The position numbers and the translations under genes are program-made. Below the pieces are notes generated by a model. It saw nothing but the letters and a program-made list of their open reading frames with translations. It made no database searches and was not told the DNA's origin. Below, in pieces: positions 1-6,537 of a DNA stretch of 8,785 nt; positions within the stretch are counted from its first letter, which is position 1; every line of letters starts with the position of its first letter. Origin of the DNA: Chitinophagaceae bacterium (lineage in GTDB: Bacteria > Bacteroidota > Bacteroidia > Chitinophagales > Chitinophagaceae); assembly GCA_947459455.1 (NCBI GenBank), contig CANHEC010000055.1, positions 1 through 8,785 of the forward strand, given 5' to 3'.

Positions 1-691
1 AGTAAAAAAAGAGCAGGATATCAACAGCCAGCTCATCAAAAGCAAAGTAATAGCACCCAAAGAGCATTTTGATAAAGAAATCGAAGCAGAAAGGTTGACT
101 GCTGCTTTTGAGGCATTTAAGGAGGAACAGCTCGCCAACTGGCAGGCCGATTTGCAACGGTACCAATTAGAAGTATCGCAGTTTGCCGCCCAGCAACAGC
201 AAATTGAAATAGATAAGCGCAACCACTATTTGTACTCACCGGTAGGCGGCGTGGTACAAAACATCAATACCCGCTATGCTGGCGGTTTCGTTTCGGCTGG
301 AGAAACCTTCTGCGTCATTTCACCACAAAGCCAGCTTATTGGTGAGTGTTATGTAAGCACCCGCGATGTAGGTTTGCTTAAGCTAGGGCAGCCGGCACGG
401 TTTCAGATAGATGCGTTTGATTACAATTATTTCGGCATTCTTACCGGTAGCATTATGGCCATCGACAACGACTTTACCCTCGTAGAAAACAAGCCGGTGT
501 TTAAGGTGCGTTGCCGTTTTGATCGTGCCCAGTTGCTATTAAAAAACGGCTACAAAGGCGAATTAAGAAAGGGGCTCACTTTTCAGGCCAGGTTTGTAGT
601 GGCCGAGCGAACCCTGTGGCAACTCCTATTTGATAAAGTAGACGACTGGCTGAACCCGACAGCGCCACCCACTCCCGCCACCAACCCATGA
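1..691 (+). CDS. HlyD-family membrane fusion (adaptor) protein, C-terminal part
   Basis: This is the periplasmic adaptor of a type I-like exporter, expected to bridge the neighbouring ABC transporter and an outer-membrane TolC-like channel. The frame is open from base 2 to the TGA at 689-691, giving 229 residues with no start, so the N-terminus (membrane anchor and first half of the coiled coil) lies upstream of the window; the TTG at 95 is internal. Visible parts are a glutamine-rich alpha-helical stretch (fragment residues about 30-72, second arm of the hairpin), a lipoyl-like half motif beginning YSPVGGVV (about 78-85), a beta-barrel region, and the C-terminal RTLWQLLFDKVDDWLNP typical of Bacteroidota HlyD proteins. 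The stop overlaps the next start (ATGA), implying translational coupling. Full family members are usually about 400 residues or more. The family call is firm; the cargo is not visible. Confidence 0.92.
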   Translation, partial: VKKEQDINSQLIKSKVIAPKEHFDKEIEAERLTAAFEAFKEEQLANWQADLQRYQLEVSQFAAQQQQIEIDKRNHYLYSPVGGVVQNINTRYAGGFVSAGETFCVISPQSQLIGECYVSTRDVGLLKLGQPARFQIDAFDYNYFGILTGSIMAIDNDFTLVENKPVFKVRCRFDRAQLLLKNGYKGELRKGLTFQARFVVAERTLWQLLFDKVDDWLNPTAPPTPATNP

Positions 692-2847
692 GGAAGAAAG
701 TACGCATCAAACAACGAGATATCACCGATTGCGGAGCAGCTTGTTTGGCATCTGTTGCCATGCACTACAATTTGCAGCTGCCGGTAAGCCGGATACGCCA
801 GTATGCGGGTACCGATAAGTGGGGCACCAATGTATTAGGGTTGATAGAGGCAGCTGAAAGATTGGGCTTTCAGGCAAAAGGAGCCAAAGGGCAGTTAGAC
901 AGTTTACAAAAAATTCCACTGCCTGCCATTGTGCATGTGGTGCTAAAAAATGGACTGCACCACTTTGTGGTACTGTACAAAGCTACCAAGAAGCATGTAA
1001 CCTATATGGACCCCGGCGATGGGTCCTTTCACAAAGAAGCACTTGCTGTATTTCAGGGGAAATGGAGTGGTGTGATAGTGCTGCTGCTGCCCGATGATGG
1101 CTTTGTGCCGGGAAAGCAGAAGATCAGCAACAGACAACGCTTCTGGGAATTGATAAAACCACATACAGCCATCATGGTGCAGGCCTTGGTGGGTGCACTG
1201 GTGTATACCATTCTGGGTTTAAGCACTTCCATCTACATGCAAAAAATTATTGATTTTGTATTGGTAGAAGGAAACGTACGCTTGCTTAACCTGATGAGTG
1301 TGGCCATGATAGTGATACTTATTTTTCAACTCATCATTGGTGGATACAAAACTTTGTTCGGCTTACAAACCGGGCAAATGATTGATGCCCGGTTGATATT
1401 GGGTTACTATAAGCATTTACTCAAACTGCCGCAACGTTTTTTCGATACTATGCGGGTGGGTGAAATCATTAGCCGGGTGAATGATGCGGTAAAGATCAGG
1501 GAGTTTATTAATACCGTTGCATTGAACATAGTCGTAAACGGGCTGATTGTCTTTTTCAGCATCACCTTAATGTTTTTATATTATTGGAAGTTGGCCGTTA
1601 TTATGTTAGCCATTATTCCAGTGTACCTGCTTATTTACTGGGTAAGCAATAAGGTGAATAAAAAGTGGCAACGCAGGCTGATGGAAGAAAGCGCTGAGCT
1701 CGAAAGCCAGTTGGTAGAAAGTCTCAATGCGGTTGGCACCATCAAGCGTTTTGGTTTGGAGCAGTTTGCCAATGACAAAACAGAAAACAGATTTGTACAC
1801 TTGTTGCGTACCATTTATAAAACAAGTGTCTATTCGTTGTTAATAGGCACAGGTTCTGAATTTTTCACCCGTTTTTTTACCATCATTTTGTTGTGGGCGG
1901 GTAGCTATTTTGTCATCAACAGAGAGCTTTCACCCGGCGAATTGCTTTCCTTTTATGCACTCATTGGGTATTTTACCGGCCCTGCATCTTCGCTGATAGG
2001 GGCCAATAAAAACATACAGGATGCCCTCATTGCAGCCGATCGTCTCTTCGAAATTATTGACCTGGAAACAGAGGAGACCAACGCCAATAAAGTAATCCTT
2101 ACCCCTGAGTTAATGGGCGATATAGTGTTCAACAATGTTTCATTTAGGTATGGTACACGCACCACCGTATTTGATGGGTTGCACCTTAATATTAAAAAGG
2201 GCAACAGCACTGCCATTGTAGGCGAAAGTGGCAGTGGTAAATCCACATTGTTGTCGCTTTTGCAGAACTTATATCCGTTAAAGGAGGGTAACATTACCAT
2301 TGGCGGGCTCGATCTCCAGCATATTAGCAACAGTAGTTTGCGGCAAATGGTGGGAGTGGTGCCACAACATATCGACTTGTTTAGCGGCACCATTATAGAC
2401 AATATTGCAGTAGGAGAGACGGAGCCAGATATGCAACGCATTTTATTTCTTTCAAAACTCATTGGCATTGATGAGTTTATACAGCAACTGCCCAATACCT
2501 ATAACAGCATTGTAAGTGAGCAAGGTGTAAACCTGTCGGGCGGGCAACGGCAGCGGTTGGCCATTGCAAGGGCGTTGTATAGAAACCCCGAAATACTCAT
2601 ATTAGACGAAGCCACCAGCAGCCTCGACCCAACCAGCGAACAAAAAGTACAGGATGCTTTGCGCTGGTTTCAAACACAGGGCAAAACCATCATAATTATT
2701 GCCCACCGGCTCACGACCATTAAGCATTGCAACAACATTTTGGTGCTGCACAAGGGCCAATTGGTAGAGCAAGGGTCGCATCATGAATTGTTGCACAGCC
2801 AGGGTCATTATACACAACTGTGGAGCTTTCATACGGCCACCATTTAG
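688..2847 (+). CDS. Peptidase C39-containing ABC transporter (peptide exporter/leader peptidase)
   Basis: This 719-residue inner-membrane transporter should cleave double-glycine leader peptides and export the mature peptide using ATP. Domains in order: C39 cysteine protease (about 1-135) with oxyanion Gln9, Cys15 in DCGAACL, His92 in HHFVVL and Asp108, so the triad is complete; a six-helix ABC transmembrane domain (about 150-450); and a nucleotide-binding domain (about 475-715) with Walker A GESGSGKST (512-520), Q-loop in VPQ (558-560), signature LSGGQ (616-620), Walker B ILILDE (636-641) and switch His673. The length matches peptidase-containing ABC transporters of the LagD/ComA type. The start is fixed by the ATGA overlap with the HlyD gene and by the N-terminal position of the protease motif. 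In Bacteroidota such pairs often serve ribosomally made peptides. The cargo is unknown here; no leader-like small gene is visible downstream. Confidence 0.96.
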   Translation: MRKKVRIKQRDITDCGAACLASVAMHYNLQLPVSRIRQYAGTDKWGTNVLGLIEAAERLGFQAKGAKGQLDSLQKIPLPAIVHVVLKNGLHHFVVLYKATKKHVTYMDPGDGSFHKEALAVFQGKWSGVIVLLLPDDGFVPGKQKISNRQRFWELIKPHTAIMVQALVGALVYTILGLSTSIYMQKIIDFVLVEGNVRLLNLMSVAMIVILIFQLIIGGYKTLFGLQTGQMIDARLILGYYKHLLKLPQRFFDTMRVGEIISRVNDAVKIREFINTVALNIVVNGLIVFFSITLMFLYYWKLAVIMLAIIPVYLLIYWVSNKVNKKWQRRLMEESAELESQLVESLNAVGTIKRFGLEQFANDKTENRFVHLLRTIYKTSVYSLLIGTGSEFFTRFFTIILLWAGSYFVINRELSPGELLSFYALIGYFTGPASSLIGANKNIQDALIAADRLFEIIDLETEETNANKVILTPELMGDIVFNNVSFRYGTRTTVFDGLHLNIKKGNSTAIVGESGSGKSTLLSLLQNLYPLKEGNITIGGLDLQHISNSSLRQMVGVVPQHIDLFSGTIIDNIAVGETEPDMQRILFLSKLIGIDEFIQQLPNTYNSIVSEQGVNLSGGQRQRLAIARALYRNPEILILDEATSSLDPTSEQKVQDALRWFQTQGKTIIIIAHRLTTIKHCNNILVLHKGQLVEQGSHHELLHSQGHYTQLWSFHTATI

Positions 2848-2872
2848 GTGCTTTTCATTACGGCACCATTAG
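2827..2872 (+). repeat. Imperfect tandem duplication across the exporter stop codon
   Basis: Two similar units lie about 26 bases apart: TTTCATACGGCCACCATTTAG (2827-2847, ending at the TAG stop) and TTTCATTACGGCACCATTAG (2853-2872). They align along their whole length with only three single-base indels. The second unit lies in the intergenic space. It could be a decayed duplication that once extended or shortened the C-terminus, or a trace of a recombination junction. The alignment is directly visible; its meaning is not known. Confidence 0.6.
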
Positions 2873-2874
2873 AT

Positions 2875-2882
2875 TAGATTTG
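2875..2882 (+). promoter_or_regulatory. Candidate Bacteroidota -7 promoter element before the YicG/TRIC-like gene
   Basis: TAGATTTG matches the Bacteroidota sigma-ABfr -7 consensus TAnnTTTG at every fixed position. About 19 bases upstream, 2852-2856 reads TTTTC, a partial match to the -33 TTTG/TTG element. Transcription would start around 2888-2890, leaving a leader of about 35 bases before the ATG at 2924. This would separate the downstream pair of genes from the exporter. The -33 match is weak, so the call is tentative. Confidence 0.45.
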
Positions 2883-2923
2883 CCTTTTCTTCACAGCCGG
2901 GGTAGTAAAAAGCAACCTCCAGA

Positions 2924-3550
2924 ATGGCCGAAATCAACTTTCTGGAAATCATTGACCTGCTGGGTACCGCGGCTTTTGCCATCAGCGGTGCCCGGCAGGC
3001 CATTGTGCGCAAGCTCGATGTGTTTGGGGTGTTGATCATTTCTTTTGTAACGGCCGTAGGCGGCGGCACCCTCCGCGATGTGCTCATTGGCAACACCCCG
3101 GTAGCATGGATGCGCAATGAACAAACCATTGCCATTATACTGGCAGGCGCTACCGTAACCATGCTGGTAAACGGGCTGTACCGCAAGCTGCGCAACACCT
3201 TGTTCTTGTTCGATTCGCTGGGGCTGGGCCTGTTTACACTGGCAGGGGTAGATGTAGCGCTGCAGGCTGGCTTTTCGCCGGGCATGGCCATTGCATTGGG
3301 TACTATCAGTGCTTGCTTTGGCGGCGTTATTCGTGATGTATTGCTCAATCAGGTGCCCCTTATTTTCCACAAGGAAATTTATGCGTCCGCTTGTATAGCA
3401 GGCGGCGTGCTGTTTTTTGGCTTGCGCTACCTTGGTATCGACAATACGGTGAACCAGGTGCTGTGTATCTGCAGTATTGTACTCATCAGGATGGTAGCAG
3501 TGCGATATCAGCTATCGCTACCACCCATTCAAAAAAACACCAACACATGA
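2924..3550 (+). CDS. YicG/UPF0126 (TRIC-like) inner-membrane protein
   Basis: This 208-residue integral membrane protein has an internal duplication typical of the UPF0126/YicG family, now grouped with prokaryotic TRIC-type channels; E. coli YicG has been linked to glycine transport. Each half carries the conserved motif: GGGTLRD at 46-52 and GGVIRD at 133-138, each followed by a few residues and a proline-containing turn (GNTPV, NQVPL). Hydrophobic segments fit about seven helices in a 3+1+3 layout. The polar tail after about residue 195 is probably cytoplasmic or disordered. The ATG at 2924 starts just before the first helix and has no Shine-Dalgarno sequence. The stop overlaps the PhzF-like start (ATGA), so the two are probably co-translated. 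The true substrate or ion is not established from the sequence. Confidence 0.92.
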   Translation: MAEINFLEIIDLLGTAAFAISGARQAIVRKLDVFGVLIISFVTAVGGGTLRDVLIGNTPVAWMRNEQTIAIILAGATVTMLVNGLYRKLRNTLFLFDSLGLGLFTLAGVDVALQAGFSPGMAIALGTISACFGGVIRDVLLNQVPLIFHKEIYASACIAGGVLFFGLRYLGIDNTVNQVLCICSIVLIRMVAVRYQLSLPPIQKNTNT

Positions 3551-4356
3551 CACTGCCCATTTATCAGGTTGATGCTTTCACCAACGAAGTATTGAAAGGC
3601 AACCCTGCCGCCATTGTGCCGCTGCGTAGCTGGCTGCCGGAAGCAACCATGCAGCAGTTGGCCATGGAAAACAACCTGGCTGAGACCGCTTTTTTTGTAC
3701 CGCTGCCGCCCGATAACGAAGCCGGTGCACATTTTCATATCCGCTGGTTTACACCCACGCTCGAAATAGACCTGTGTGGCCATGCCACCATAGCGGCTGC
3801 CTTCGTCATCAGCAAGCTGCTGGAGCTGGGCGAAGACCGTCTCATTTTCAGTACCGAAAAAGTAGGCAACCTGGAAGTGACGATTGACGGTGATTGGTAC
3901 CTGCTCGATTTTCCGAGCCGCATGCCGCTGCCAACCGAGGTGCCGCCACTGCTGCTACAAGCGCTGGGCCACCCGGCTGCAGAAGAAGTACTGAAGAGCC
4001 GCGACTATTTTGTGGTGCTGAAAGACGAAGCCAGCGTGGCTGCCCTGCAGCCCGATATGAGCCTGCTGAAGCAGTTGGATACCACAGGCGTGATAGTAAC
4101 AGCGCCGGGCGATGTAGCCGATGCGGTATCGCGTTGCTTTTTTCCGAAAGCCGGCGTAGACGAAGACCCGGTAACCGGCAGTGCCCACTGCAATGTGGTG
4201 CCATACTGGAGCCGGCGGCTTGGAAAGACACAATTGCTGTGCCGCCAGATATCGCCCCGGGGCGGTGTACTGGTGTGCGAAGACCGCGGCGAACGGGTGA
4301 TACTGGGCGGACAGGCTGTGCTGTATATGAAAGGCGAGTTTTATCTGCCCGAATAA
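3547..4356 (+). CDS. PhzF-family isomerase/epimerase-like protein
   Basis: This 269-residue cytoplasmic protein belongs to the PhzF (phenazine biosynthesis-like, diaminopimelate epimerase fold) family. Motifs are in family order: YQVDAFTN at the N-terminus, GNPAA (18-22), the catalytic glutamate Glu46 in NLAETAF, DLCGHAT with His79, EDPVTGSAH (206-214) with Asp207, and RGG (238-240). These correspond to the Glu/His/Asp active-site set known from PhzF. The frame is open upstream to 3391, but family homology begins at the ATG at 3547, which overlaps the TGA of the membrane-protein gene, so the longer start is rejected. No other phenazine gene (phzA/B, D, E, G) is present. It is therefore one of the many stand-alone PhzF-like proteins with unknown substrate, and the family name should not be read as evidence of phenazine production. 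Confidence 0.93.
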   Translation: MTLPIYQVDAFTNEVLKGNPAAIVPLRSWLPEATMQQLAMENNLAETAFFVPLPPDNEAGAHFHIRWFTPTLEIDLCGHATIAAAFVISKLLELGEDRLIFSTEKVGNLEVTIDGDWYLLDFPSRMPLPTEVPPLLLQALGHPAAEEVLKSRDYFVVLKDEASVAALQPDMSLLKQLDTTGVIVTAPGDVADAVSRCFFPKAGVDEDPVTGSAHCNVVPYWSRRLGKTQLLCRQISPRGGVLVCEDRGERVILGGQAVLYMKGEFYLPE

Positions 4357-4388
4357 CGGGTAGCTTCGCTGATGAACCGGGCATGCTC

Positions 4389-4424
4389 ATGCAACAATTG
4401 ACTGCTGTTGCGTGTACCAGCAAC
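4389..4424 (+). promoter_or_regulatory. Two mutually exclusive hairpins in the folE leader
   Basis: In the 82-base gap before folE, ATGCAACA (4389-4396) can pair with TGTTGCGT (4406-4413, one G-T pair) around a 9-base loop. The same GTTGC (4407-4411) can instead pair with GCAAC (4420-4424) around an 8-base loop. Sharing one arm between two stems is the layout of an attenuator or switch, but both stems are short and no T-run follows. A weak promoter-like TAGCTTCG sits upstream at 4361-4368. Regulation is only inferred. Confidence 0.3.
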
Positions 4425-4438
4425 AAACAATCTCCAAC

Positions 4439-5035
4439 ATGGCTTACCAAAAAAATGAACATTACGACGAGCAGGTAACGGTGGGACTGGCAGCCGCTTA
4501 CACACAAACCTTGCAATTGCTGGGCGAAGACCCACACCGGGAAGGCCTGCTGAAGACACCGGAGCGGGTGGCCAAGGCCATGCAGTACCTGACGCAGGGC
4601 TATCAGCAGGATGCTGAAAAGATCCTGAACTCGGCCAAGTTTCATGAAGACGTAAGCGAAATGGTGATTGTGAAGGATATAGAACTGTACAGCCTTTGCG
4701 AACATCACATGCTGCCCTTTGTAGGCAAAGCGCATGTGGCCTATATACCCAATGGCTACATTACAGGCCTCAGCAAAATAGCCCGGGTGGTAGATGTGTT
4801 TGCCCGCCGCCTGCAGGTGCAGGAGCGGCTTACCTCGCAGGTGCTGGAAGCCATCGATCATGCCCTGAAGCCACTTGGCGTAGCGGTAGTGGTAGAGGCC
4901 AGCCATTTTTGTATGATGATGCGGGGCGTAAGCAAGCAAAACAGCGTGACCACCACTTCGGCATTTAGCGGCGAGTTTCGCAACGAGACGACCCGCAGTG
5001 AATTCTTGCGCCTCATTTCAGCTAATCTTCATTAA
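4439..5035 (+). CDS. folE: GTP cyclohydrolase I
   Basis: This 198-residue cytoplasmic enzyme converts GTP to 7,8-dihydroneopterin triphosphate, the first step of folate (and other pterin) synthesis. The family motifs are complete: EDPHREGLLKTPERVAKAM near residues 30-48; the zinc/catalytic segment SLCEHHMLPF with Cys87, His89 and His90; and Cys158 in SHFCMMMRGV as the third zinc ligand, so this is the zinc-dependent FolE1 type rather than FolE2. The NGYITGLSKIARVVDVFARR segment (105-124) is also typical. The ATG at 4439 gives the usual length; a GTG at 4412 in the same frame would add nine residues of no family likeness. FabD follows after 42 bases on the same strand, so co-transcription is plausible. 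No other folate gene is in the window. Confidence 0.97.
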   Translation: MAYQKNEHYDEQVTVGLAAAYTQTLQLLGEDPHREGLLKTPERVAKAMQYLTQGYQQDAEKILNSAKFHEDVSEMVIVKDIELYSLCEHHMLPFVGKAHVAYIPNGYITGLSKIARVVDVFARRLQVQERLTSQVLEAIDHALKPLGVAVVVEASHFCMMMRGVSKQNSVTTTSAFSGEFRNETTRSEFLRLISANLH

Positions 5036-5062
5036 GCAGCCATCCATTATTTTCGCTGCTTA
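5033..5062 (+). promoter_or_regulatory. Hairpin between folE and fabD
   Basis: TAAGCAGC (5033-5040, containing the folE stop codon) pairs perfectly with GCTGCTTA (5055-5062) around a 14-base A/T-rich loop. No T-run follows, so it is not a convincing intrinsic terminator. It could protect the folE message end, weaken read-through, or be chance. The fabD start is only 15 bases beyond it. A partial -7-like TATTTTCG lies at 5048-5055. Confidence 0.35.
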
Positions 5063-5077
5063 CTCATTTGTATTGCT

Positions 5078-5959
5078 ATGTCAAAACATGCATTTATTTT
5101 TCCTGGACAGGGCGCACAGTTTAGCGGTATGGGCAGGCAGCTGTACGAAAGCAGCGCCGAGGCCCGTGAATTGTTTGAACAGGCCAACGAGATATTGGGC
5201 TTTCGCATTTCCGATATCATGTTCGATGGCAGTGAAGAAGACCTGCGCCAAACCCGTGTGACGCAGCCGGCTGTTTTTCTGCATTCGTATGTAGCGTTTA
5301 AAGTGCTAGCCACGGCCGAGCCACACATGGTGGCAGGTCACTCGCTGGGCGAGTTCACCGCTTTGGTGGCAAACAAGTGCCTCAGCTTTCAAGACGGGCT
5401 ATACCTGGTAAAAGCCCGTGCCCGTGCCATGCAGCATGCTACCGAGCGGGAGCCTGGTACCATGGCAGCCATTTTGGGCCTGGATGATAAAGTGGTAGAG
5501 CAAGTGTGCGATGCGATAGAAGAAGTGGTGGTAGCAGCCAACTACAATTGCCCGGGCCAATTGGTGATTAGTGGTAGTGTAAAAGGCATTGAAGAAGCTT
5601 GCATCAAGCTGAAAGAAGCAGGCGCCAAGCGAGCCCTGCCGCTGCCGGTAGGCGGAGCCTTTCACAGCCCGCTGATGATACACGCCGAAGAAGAGCTGGT
5701 GGCCGCTATTGAAGGCACTGTATTTGCCACGCCGGTATGCCCGGTGTATCAAAATGTAGTGGCACATGCCGTGCACAGGCCGGTAGAAATTAAAACCAAC
5801 CTGATTCACCAGCTGACGGGCCCGGTGCGCTGGACCCAAAGTGTACAAGCCATGATAGCCGACGGTGCCAGCCGCTTTACCGAGTGCGGGCCGGGCAAAG
5901 TGCTGCAGGGGCTGGTGGGAAAAATCAATAAGGAAGCAGTGGTAGAAGGATTGAGCTGA
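5078..5959 (+). CDS. fabD: Malonyl-CoA:acyl carrier protein transacylase
   Basis: This 293-residue cytoplasmic enzyme transfers malonate from CoA to acyl carrier protein, supplying the extender unit for type II fatty-acid synthesis. It shows FPGQGAQ at residues 8-14; the nucleophile Ser89 with His88 in GHSLGEF; Arg114 in KARARAMQ, which binds the malonyl carboxylate and separates malonyl from acetyl specificity; the catalytic His196 in AFHSPLM; and Gln245 before PVRW. The spacing matches E. coli FabD Ser92, Arg117, His201 and Gln250. The length is normal for a stand-alone FabD, and no polyketide module is attached. The ATG at 5078 immediately precedes the conserved first beta strand and lacks a Shine-Dalgarno sequence. 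The usual fab partners (fabH, fabG, acpP) are not in the window. A strong hairpin follows 34 bases after the stop. Confidence 0.97.
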   Translation: MSKHAFIFPGQGAQFSGMGRQLYESSAEARELFEQANEILGFRISDIMFDGSEEDLRQTRVTQPAVFLHSYVAFKVLATAEPHMVAGHSLGEFTALVANKCLSFQDGLYLVKARARAMQHATEREPGTMAAILGLDDKVVEQVCDAIEEVVVAANYNCPGQLVISGSVKGIEEACIKLKEAGAKRALPLPVGGAFHSPLMIHAEEELVAAIEGTVFATPVCPVYQNVVAHAVHRPVEIKTNLIHQLTGPVRWTQSVQAMIADGASRFTECGPGKVLQGLVGKINKEAVVEGLS

Positions 5960-5993
5960 TCAGCGTTTTTTTCTGAAAACGACCATACACAAA

Positions 5994-6026
5994 TGCGCCC
6001 CGCTGGAAGCGGGGCGCAATGTTTTT
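5994..6026 (+). terminator. Intrinsic, probably bidirectional, terminator between fabD and the convergent GNAT gene
   Basis: TGCGCCCCGCT (5994-6004) and AGCGGGGCGCA (6008-6018) form a perfect 11-bp GC-rich stem with a GGA loop. On the plus strand the stem is followed by ATG and five T (6022-6026), ending fabD transcription. On the minus strand it is preceded by AAAAA and followed by TTTG, a weaker tail, and it begins 8 bases after the stop of the convergent acetyltransferase. One hairpin therefore probably serves both genes. Confidence 0.88.
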
Positions 6027-6488
6027 CTAGCCTACCTCGATGCTGCAATTGATCCACTCGGCATCGAAGTGGGCCTGGTACTTTTTATAAAACCGGATGG
6101 CTGGTTCATTCCATTCCAATACCTGCCATACGATGCGCTTCAGCTGCTTTTGCTGGGCTTCTGCTATCAGTGCATCAAACAGCTGTTTGCCCAGGCCCTG
6201 GCCCCGCATGGCTTCTGTTACCAAAATATCTTCGAGGTACATGGCCTGTCCCTTCCAGGTGCTATAGCGGATGTAGTACAGGGCAAAGCCTTCTACACGG
6301 CCATCTACTTCGGCTACCAGTGCCCACCATACGGGTTGGGGGCCAAAGCCGCTTTCTACAAAATGATCGAATGCTACGGTGACTTCGTGCGGTGCTTTTT
6401 CGTACTCGGCCAGTTCGTGCACCAGGGCCATCAGGCGCTTACAATCTTGCTGCACGGCCGGCCTGATGATGATAGAGGGTAATGACAT
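6027..6488 (-). CDS. GNAT N-acetyltransferase, spermidine/spermine acetyltransferase (SSAT)-like
   Basis: This 153-residue cytoplasmic enzyme is predicted to transfer acetyl from acetyl-CoA to an amine. It carries the SSAT/thialysine acetyltransferase pattern: IRPA and DC near the N-terminus, ELAEYEKAPHEV (25-36), GFGPQPVWWALVAE (47-60), GFALYY (67-72), STW (76-78), YLEDILV (84-90), the acetyl-CoA pyrophosphate loop RGQGLG (95-100), and WNEPAIRFYKK (126-136) with Tyr134 as the likely general acid. This block order closely resembles eukaryotic SAT1/SAT2 and their bacterial relatives. A polyamine or thialysine-like diamine is thus a reasonable substrate guess, but it cannot be proven from sequence. 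The start has a pyrimidine-rich leader with repeated ATCTTC and no Shine-Dalgarno sequence. Its upstream neighbour on the same strand is about 190 bases away behind a block of stem-loops. Confidence 0.93.
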   Translation of the reverse strand: MSLPSIIIRPAVQQDCKRLMALVHELAEYEKAPHEVTVAFDHFVESGFGPQPVWWALVAEVDGRVEGFALYYIRYSTWKGQAMYLEDILVTEAMRGQGLGKQLFDALIAEAQQKQLKRIVWQVLEWNEPAIRFYKKYQAHFDAEWINCSIEVG

Positions 6489-6537
6489 GAAGATGGAAGA
6501 TAGAAGGTGATGGGATGCTAAACACAGTGATGGAAAG

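Noticed and set aside
1953..2495. Minus-strand frame of 180 codons inside the ABC transporter
   Set aside because: It is the complement of the transmembrane and ATPase region, which is clearly coding on the plus strand, and its product has no family features.
3391..3546. Upstream extension of the PhzF-like gene giving 321 residues
   Set aside because: The extra 52 residues overlap the end of the YicG-like gene and have no PhzF likeness; family homology starts exactly at the ATG at 3547.
3547..4356. Phenazine biosynthesis locus
   Set aside because: Only a PhzF-family protein is present; no phzA/B, phzD, phzE or phzG neighbour exists, and stand-alone PhzF-like proteins are widespread.
3848..4939. 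Long open frame of 363 codons on the minus strand
   Set aside because: It lies antisense across phzF-like and folE, both with complete motifs, and its translation shows no recognisable domain. Long antisense frames are common in GC-richer coding DNA.
5955..5972. Palindrome GCTGATCAGC followed by seven T at the end of fabD, as a terminator
   Set aside because: Within one RNA strand only a 3-bp stem with a 4-base loop can form, too weak; the 11-bp hairpin at 5994-6018 is a far better terminator.
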